Shown: one piece after another, positions 5,314 to 8,939 of the stretch
Position numbering within the stretch: position 1 is the stretch's first letter
Layout: each line of letters starts with the position of its first letter
NCBI GenBank assembly: GCA_027294925.1
Contig: JAPULM010000062.1
Span: 1-8,939 of the forward strand
Direction: 5' to 3'
DNA: 8,939 nucleotides
DNA from: a bacterium
Lineage (GTDB): Bacteria; Tectomicrobia; Entotheonellia; Entotheonellales; Entotheonellaceae
Position numbers and translations under genes: made by a program
The notes under the pieces: model-generated
Seen by the model: the letters and a program-made list of their open reading frames with translations, nothing else
Databases searched by the model: none
What the model was told of the DNA's origin: nothing

Positions 5314-6252
5314 ATGGATGTCGGTTTCGTTTACCATCCTGATTATCTCAAACATTTCGCCGGACAGCAGCATCCGGAACGGCCTGATCGCCTGAAAATC
5401 GTGGTACAATACCTTCAAGATAGCGGTGTTGCCCAGCAACTTATAGCGCTTGAAGGAGAACACGACGCGCAGGCATGGGTTGCTAAGGTGCATGAACTTG
5501 AGCATATTCAATTAGTGCAAACAGCGAGCCTGCGTGGTGGGGCGGCCCTCGACCCGGATACCATTGTATGTCAAGATTCGTTTGATGTGGCGCTTAAAGC
5601 TGTTGCCGGTATCTTGACTGCGGCTGATGCCGTTATCCAGAATCGGGTCTCACAAGTGTTTTGTGCGGTGCGGCCGCCCGGTCACCATGCTACGCCTCAA
5701 CGTGCGATGGGATTTTGTTTGTTCAACAATGTTGCCGTGCTGGCGCGTTATCTGCAGCAGCAGCATGGATTGGATAACATTTTAATCGTTGATTGGGATG
5801 TTCACCACGGCAACGGCACACAATTCATCTTTGAAGACGATCCTAGCGTGTTGTATTTTAGTATCCACCAGTACCCATATTATCCGGGTACAGGGGCAGC
5901 GACTGAGACTGGCCAAGGCCAAGGACAGGGCTATACCTTTAACATACCCATGGCAGCAGGCGCCGGCGATGAAAAATATATCGCGGCTTTCGAGCAGCAG
6001 TTTCTACCGCGCGCCCTCAACTATAAACCCGATTGCGTGCTTGTTTCCGCCGGCTTTGACGCTCATTACGCTGATCCGCTTGCCCAGATGCAAGTTACTG
6101 AGGAAGGCTATCGGCGTCTTACCCGGGTGGTTAAAGAAATAGCGGCTAGATGCTGTGAACATCGCTTGATTTCAGTATTAGAGGGCGGCTATCACCTGGA
6201 GGCTCTAGGACGTAGTGTACAGGCCCATGTTGAGGAACTCCAACGTTATTGA
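5314..6252 (+). CDS. Histone deacetylase-family zinc amidohydrolase
   Basis: This 312-residue protein belongs to the class II HDAC / acetoin utilisation / acetylpolyamine amidohydrolase family, which hydrolyses acetyl-amide bonds on lysines or small amines. Motifs in order: HPERPDRL (20-27); RPPGHHA (120-126) with the charge-relay His124/His125; VDWDVHHGNGTQ (159-170) with zinc ligands Asp162 and His164; SAGFDAHYADP (245-255) with zinc ligand Asp249; and EGGYHL (290-295) with the transition-state Tyr293. All catalytic residues are present, so the enzyme should be active. There is no signal peptide, so it is cytoplasmic. The frame is open further upstream, but AAGGAG at 5302-5307, six bases before this ATG, and the family N-terminus MDVGFVYHPDY fix the start. 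A GQGQGQG run (200-206) sits in a surface loop. Downstream, nifS follows after 48 bases on the same strand, so cotranscription is possible. The natural substrate is unknown. Confidence 0.92.
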   Translation: MDVGFVYHPDYLKHFAGQQHPERPDRLKIVVQYLQDSGVAQQLIALEGEHDAQAWVAKVHELEHIQLVQTASLRGGAALDPDTIVCQDSFDVALKAVAGILTAADAVIQNRVSQVFCAVRPPGHHATPQRAMGFCLFNNVAVLARYLQQQHGLDNILIVDWDVHHGNGTQFIFEDDPSVLYFSIHQYPYYPGTGAATETGQGQGQGYTFNIPMAAGAGDEKYIAAFEQQFLPRALNYKPDCVLVSAGFDAHYADPLAQMQVTEEGYRRLTRVVKEIAARCCEHRLISVLEGGYHLEALGRSVQAHVEELQRY

Positions 6253-6300
6253 ATAGAGACGGTTTGTTGGGGTCGATGATCAATCAACTATGAGAATGTT

Positions 6301-7461
6301 ATGCAACAAGTGTATCTAGACTATAATGCTACCACACCGGTTCATCTCGATGTGATCGAGGTCATGCTGACGTATTGTCGGGATGACTTTGGCAATCCGT
6401 CAAGCGTGCACCGCTATGGTCGACAGGCGCGGGTGGCGGTGGATGACGCGCGAGATGATATTGCTGCTATGCTCGGGGTGGCATCGTCGACGATCTGTTT
6501 CAGTAGTGGCGGCACAGAGTCCAACAATACGATTATTAAAGGCGTTGCCGCTGCTCTAAAAGATCGAGGCCGACATATTGTGACATCTGAGATTGAGCAC
6601 CCGGCAGTATTGGATACGTGTGCCGAACTGGCTCGGCAAGGCTACGAGATTACCTATACGCCGGTAACTGCCGATGGCGTTGTGGAGCCGGAAGCGATAC
6701 GAGAAGCGCTGACCGATGAGACGATTTTGGTCTCGATTATGCACGCCAATAATGAGACGGGCGTGGTACAGCCTATCGCCGAAATTGCTGTATTGGCACA
6801 GCAGCGCGGCATTCTGATACATACCGATGCGGTGCAGACGTTTGGTAAAATGCCGCTATGCATCGACCAGCTGGGTGTTGACTTCCTGTCGTTTTCCGGC
6901 CATAAGATCTATGCACCAAAGGGAATTGGCGGTTGGTACATGCGCCCTAAAGTGCCCTTTCAACCGCTTTTGTTTGGTGGGCATCAAGAGCGTGGTCGGC
7001 GTTCTGGTACAGAAAATGTTCCCGGCATTGTAGCCTTGGGAAAAGCGTGCGACATTGCACAGCAAGATATGCCTCAGGAGTTGACGCGCCAAGCTAGACT
7101 GCAACAAGATTTCGAACGTGGCCTGCGAGAACGGATAGCCGATCTTCGCATTCAGGGTGAGGGCGTTGCCCGGTTGCCTAATACGACAAACGTGGCCTTT
7201 GCCGGAGTTGAAGGGGAGGCACTGCTCATGGGGCTGGATTTGCAAGGTATTGCGGTTGCAACGGGTTCGGCGTGCAGCTCGGGTTCATTGGAGGCATCTC
7301 ACGTGCTGCACGCCATGGCAGTGCCGGAGGTGTATTTACACGGCGCGCTACGATTCAGCCTTGGGCGTTTGACCACTGAGGAAGACATCGACTACGTCTT
7401 GCGTGTGATGCCTGGCATTGTGATGCAGACGCGTTCACTGTCGCCCATGTTTACCCGTTAA
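6301..7461 (+). CDS. nifS: Cysteine desulfurase, NifS/IscS family
   Basis: This 386-residue PLP enzyme converts L-cysteine to alanine and holds the sulfur as a persulfide for Fe-S cluster assembly. It starts with the typical YLDYNATTPV (5-14). It shows GGTESNN (70-76), His100 that stacks on the cofactor, HANNETG (148-154), DAVQT with Asp176 and Gln179, the PLP lysine Lys202 in SGHKIYAPKG, and the persulfide-bearing Cys325 in ATGSACSSGS. Lys202 and Cys325 fall at the positions I recall for Azotobacter NifS. The long SACSSGS loop marks it as a group I (IscS/NifS) desulfurase rather than SufS. The ribosome site is weak (GAGA at 6292-6295), and nearby alternative ATGs are out of frame. IscU follows after 28 bases, the natural partner. 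The nifS name does not imply nitrogen fixation; iscS is equally apt. Confidence 0.95.
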   Translation: MQQVYLDYNATTPVHLDVIEVMLTYCRDDFGNPSSVHRYGRQARVAVDDARDDIAAMLGVASSTICFSSGGTESNNTIIKGVAAALKDRGRHIVTSEIEHPAVLDTCAELARQGYEITYTPVTADGVVEPEAIREALTDETILVSIMHANNETGVVQPIAEIAVLAQQRGILIHTDAVQTFGKMPLCIDQLGVDFLSFSGHKIYAPKGIGGWYMRPKVPFQPLLFGGHQERGRRSGTENVPGIVALGKACDIAQQDMPQELTRQARLQQDFERGLRERIADLRIQGEGVARLPNTTNVAFAGVEGEALLMGLDLQGIAVATGSACSSGSLEASHVLHAMAVPEVYLHGALRFSLGRLTTEEDIDYVLRVMPGIVMQTRSLSPMFTR

Positions 7462-7492
7462 GGTGAATGTGATTATTAATTAAGGAAAGATG

Positions 7493-7858
7493 ATGTATTC
7501 AGATATTGTGCAAGACCATTTTGAGCATCCACGCAACGTTGGCGTCCTGCAAGATGCTGATGCGGAAGCTTTTGTCTCAAACCCTGCGTGCGGTGATACG
7601 ATGCACCTCTACTTGCGTATTGACAATGATCGTATTGTTGACGCTAAGTTCAAAACCATGGGCTGCCCGGCAGCAATTGCTGCCAGTTCGATAACCACTG
7701 AACTGCTGATTGGACGAACGATCGAAGCATCTTTGGCACTGACGCGCGAAGAGGTGAGTGAGGCGCTGGGTGGGCTAACGCCGCAAAAGGTGCACTGCTC
7801 GGTGCTTTCTGAAGATGCGATCAAGGCAGCATTTGACAACTACCGTAAACGTCGATAA
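7493..7858 (+). CDS. iscU: Fe-S cluster assembly scaffold, IscU / NifU N-terminal type
   Basis: This 121-residue scaffold receives sulfur from the desulfurase and iron, builds a [2Fe-2S] cluster and passes it on. All ligands are visible (numbering from this start): Cys33 and Asp35 in NPACGD, Cys58 in TMGCPAAIAAS, and His101-Cys102 in KVHCSVLSEDAI. The N-terminus YSDIVQDHFEHPRNVG is typical. The protein has only the IscU domain, without the ferredoxin-like and C-terminal NifU domains. Two ATGs are adjacent, at 7490 and 7493; AAGGA at 7482-7486 is three bases from the first and six from the second, so the second is preferred and the first would add one Met. It forms a pair with nifS. No iscR, iscA, hscA or fdx gene is in the window. 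It converges on nuoD with a 22-base gap. Confidence 0.95.
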   Translation: MYSDIVQDHFEHPRNVGVLQDADAEAFVSNPACGDTMHLYLRIDNDRIVDAKFKTMGCPAAIAASSITTELLIGRTIEASLALTREEVSEALGGLTPQKVHCSVLSEDAIKAAFDNYRKRR

Positions 7859-7886
7859 GAGGAACTTTGCAAACACGCTCTTAGCG
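7853..7886. other. Inverted repeat spanning the convergent iscU and nuoD stop codons
   Basis: CGATAAGAG (7853-7861) and CTCTTAGCG (7878-7886) pair at eight of nine positions around a 16-base loop. The left arm contains the iscU TAA and the right arm contains the nuoD TAA on the other strand. It could act as a weak two-way terminator, but no T tract follows on either strand. No better terminator exists in the 22-base gap. Confidence 0.3.
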
Positions 7887-8939
7887 GTCGATCTCACCTA
7901 ATACAATATCTAAACTACCGACATTGACCACGACATCTGCTAGCAGCCCGTAACGCGCTATTGGATCAATCGCACTGATCGCTGTAAAACAGGGCGAACG
8001 CCCCTTGCAACGGTAGGGTTTGTCTGAACCATCACTAAGCAGATAAAAACCAATTTCACCGCGCGGGGATTCTGTCCGCATGTAGACATCGCCTTCGGGC
8101 GGGCGGATGCGTCGCGGCATTGCTTCATTGGGGTCACCGTCGGGTATCTGATCAATTGCCTGGCGGAGAATTTTGATTGACTCGGTTATTTCGCGCACCC
8201 GCACCATATACCGATCCCAGGCTGCGCCGAGGGTGCCGAACTCGCCTGTGCCAACAGGGACGTTGAAATCGAAGCGATCATAAATGCCATATGGTTCTTC
8301 TTTTCGTAGATCCCATTTGACGCCACTGCCGCGTAAATTTGGTCCGCCAAGGCCATAACTAATGGCGACATCAGGAGCGAGGACGCCAATGTGAGCGGTC
8401 CGTTCAATAAAAATCTTATTGAACGAAAGCAGATCGTTGAGTTCTTGTACACTAGGCTCTAAATAATCCAGAAATTCCCTGGTTTGTGCCGTAAAGCCCT
8501 GCGGCAGATCTTGCATGACGCCGCCAACCCAGAGGTAATTATAGAGTAACCGGGCGCCACTCGCCCATTCGAACAGGTCTAGAATTTTTTCACGGTCTCG
8601 AAAACACCAAAGAAAAGGCGTAATAGCACCAACGTCGAGGCCATATGTGCCAACGGCAAGCAAATGGCTAGCGATACGTTGCAGCTCCGCCATAATAATA
8701 CGAATGTACTGTAAACGTTCCGGAAGCTCTGTGAGGCCGATTAGCTTTTCAACTGTGAGTACATAACCTAGCTCCATGCTCATGGCGGCAATATAGTCCA
8801 TGCGATCCGCGTAGGGAATAACTTGCGGATAGGTTAATGCCTCTGCATGTTTCTCAAAACAACGGTGGAGATAACCAATATGAGGGGTAATGGCTTTGAC
8901 GATTTCCCCATCCAACACCAACTCTAGCCGTAAGACGCC
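7881..8939 (-). CDS. nuoD: NADH-quinone oxidoreductase subunit D, C-terminal part (cut by window edge)
   Basis: NuoD is the 49-kDa-type subunit of respiratory complex I. It sits in the peripheral arm at the membrane and forms the quinone site together with NuoB. The window holds the last 352 residues; the frame stays open to the right edge, beginning GVLRLELVLDGE, which normally follows an HPSTH motif now outside the window. Diagnostic segments are PHIGYLHRCFEKHAE, YADRMDYIAAMSMELGY (the MDY tyrosine corresponds to the quinone-binding Tyr87 of Thermus Nqo4), GPNLRGSGVKWDLRK, ESPRGEIGFYL, and the terminal DIVLGEIDR shared by nearly all NuoD proteins. It lacks the hydrogenase-type CxxC metal ligands, as expected. 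An internal TTG at 8919-8921 is not the start. Other nuo genes presumably lie beyond the right edge. The gene converges on iscU. Confidence 0.97.
   Translation of the reverse strand, partial: GVLRLELVLDGEIVKAITPHIGYLHRCFEKHAEALTYPQVIPYADRMDYIAAMSMELGYVLTVEKLIGLTELPERLQYIRIIMAELQRIASHLLAVGTYGLDVGAITPFLWCFRDREKILDLFEWASGARLLYNYLWVGGVMQDLPQGFTAQTREFLDYLEPSVQELNDLLSFNKIFIERTAHIGVLAPDVAISYGLGGPNLRGSGVKWDLRKEEPYGIYDRFDFNVPVGTGEFGTLGAAWDRYMVRVREITESIKILRQAIDQIPDGDPNEAMPRRIRPPEGDVYMRTESPRGEIGFYLLSDGSDKPYRCKGRSPCFTAISAIDPIARYGLLADVVVNVGSLDIVLGEIDR

Noticed and set aside
6301..7858. Nitrogen fixation cluster suggested by NifS and NifU similarity
   Set aside because: No nitrogenase genes are present and the scaffold has only the IscU domain; general Fe-S assembly explains the pair.

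Overview
This window (roughly 50% GC by eye) looks like ordinary, densely packed bacterial housekeeping DNA. It holds nine protein genes, two of them cut by the window edges, on alternating strands. A peptidoglycan-recycling-type gene pair (AmgK-like kinase and MurU-like nucleotidyltransferase) suggests a Gram-negative organism. The leucyl-tRNA synthetase fragment, from memory, resembles the form seen in Chloroflexota and some neighbouring phyla. I cannot fix the phylum from sequence alone. There are no tRNA or rRNA genes, insertion sequences, CRISPR arrays or phage genes.

Layout, left to right. (1) 1-598, minus: N-terminal 199 residues of leucyl-tRNA synthetase. (2) 599-950: a 352-base divergent intergenic region with a candidate promoter and a structured leader upstream of the next gene. 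(3) 951-2647, plus: a HAD phosphatase and a HypE/AIR-synthase-like protein overlapping by ATGA. (4) 2695-5285, minus, read right to left: a MurU-like sugar-1-phosphate nucleotidyltransferase with a left-handed beta-helix tail, a 91-residue unknown coiled-coil protein with its own promoter, and an AmgK-like sugar kinase. (5) 5314-7858, plus: a histone-deacetylase-family amidohydrolase, a NifS/IscS cysteine desulfurase and an IscU-type Fe-S scaffold. (6) 7881-8939, minus: the C-terminal 352 residues of complex I subunit NuoD.

How the genes may work together. AmgK and MurU would convert recovered N-acetylmuramate to its 1-phosphate and then to UDP-MurNAc. NifS and IscU supply sulfur and assemble Fe-S clusters; complex I, encoded next door in the opposite direction, is a major Fe-S consumer, although NuoD itself carries no cluster. 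The HAD and HypE-like proteins are translationally coupled and probably share a pathway that I cannot name. The HypE-like protein lacks the C-terminal cysteine needed for hydrogenase maturation.

I see no large novel system. The best leads are the 91-residue protein between the murU-like and amgK-like genes, whose near-consensus promoter sits inside a 7-bp inverted repeat; the HAD/HypE-like pair; and a palindromic ribosome binding site shared by two divergent genes 28 bp apart.
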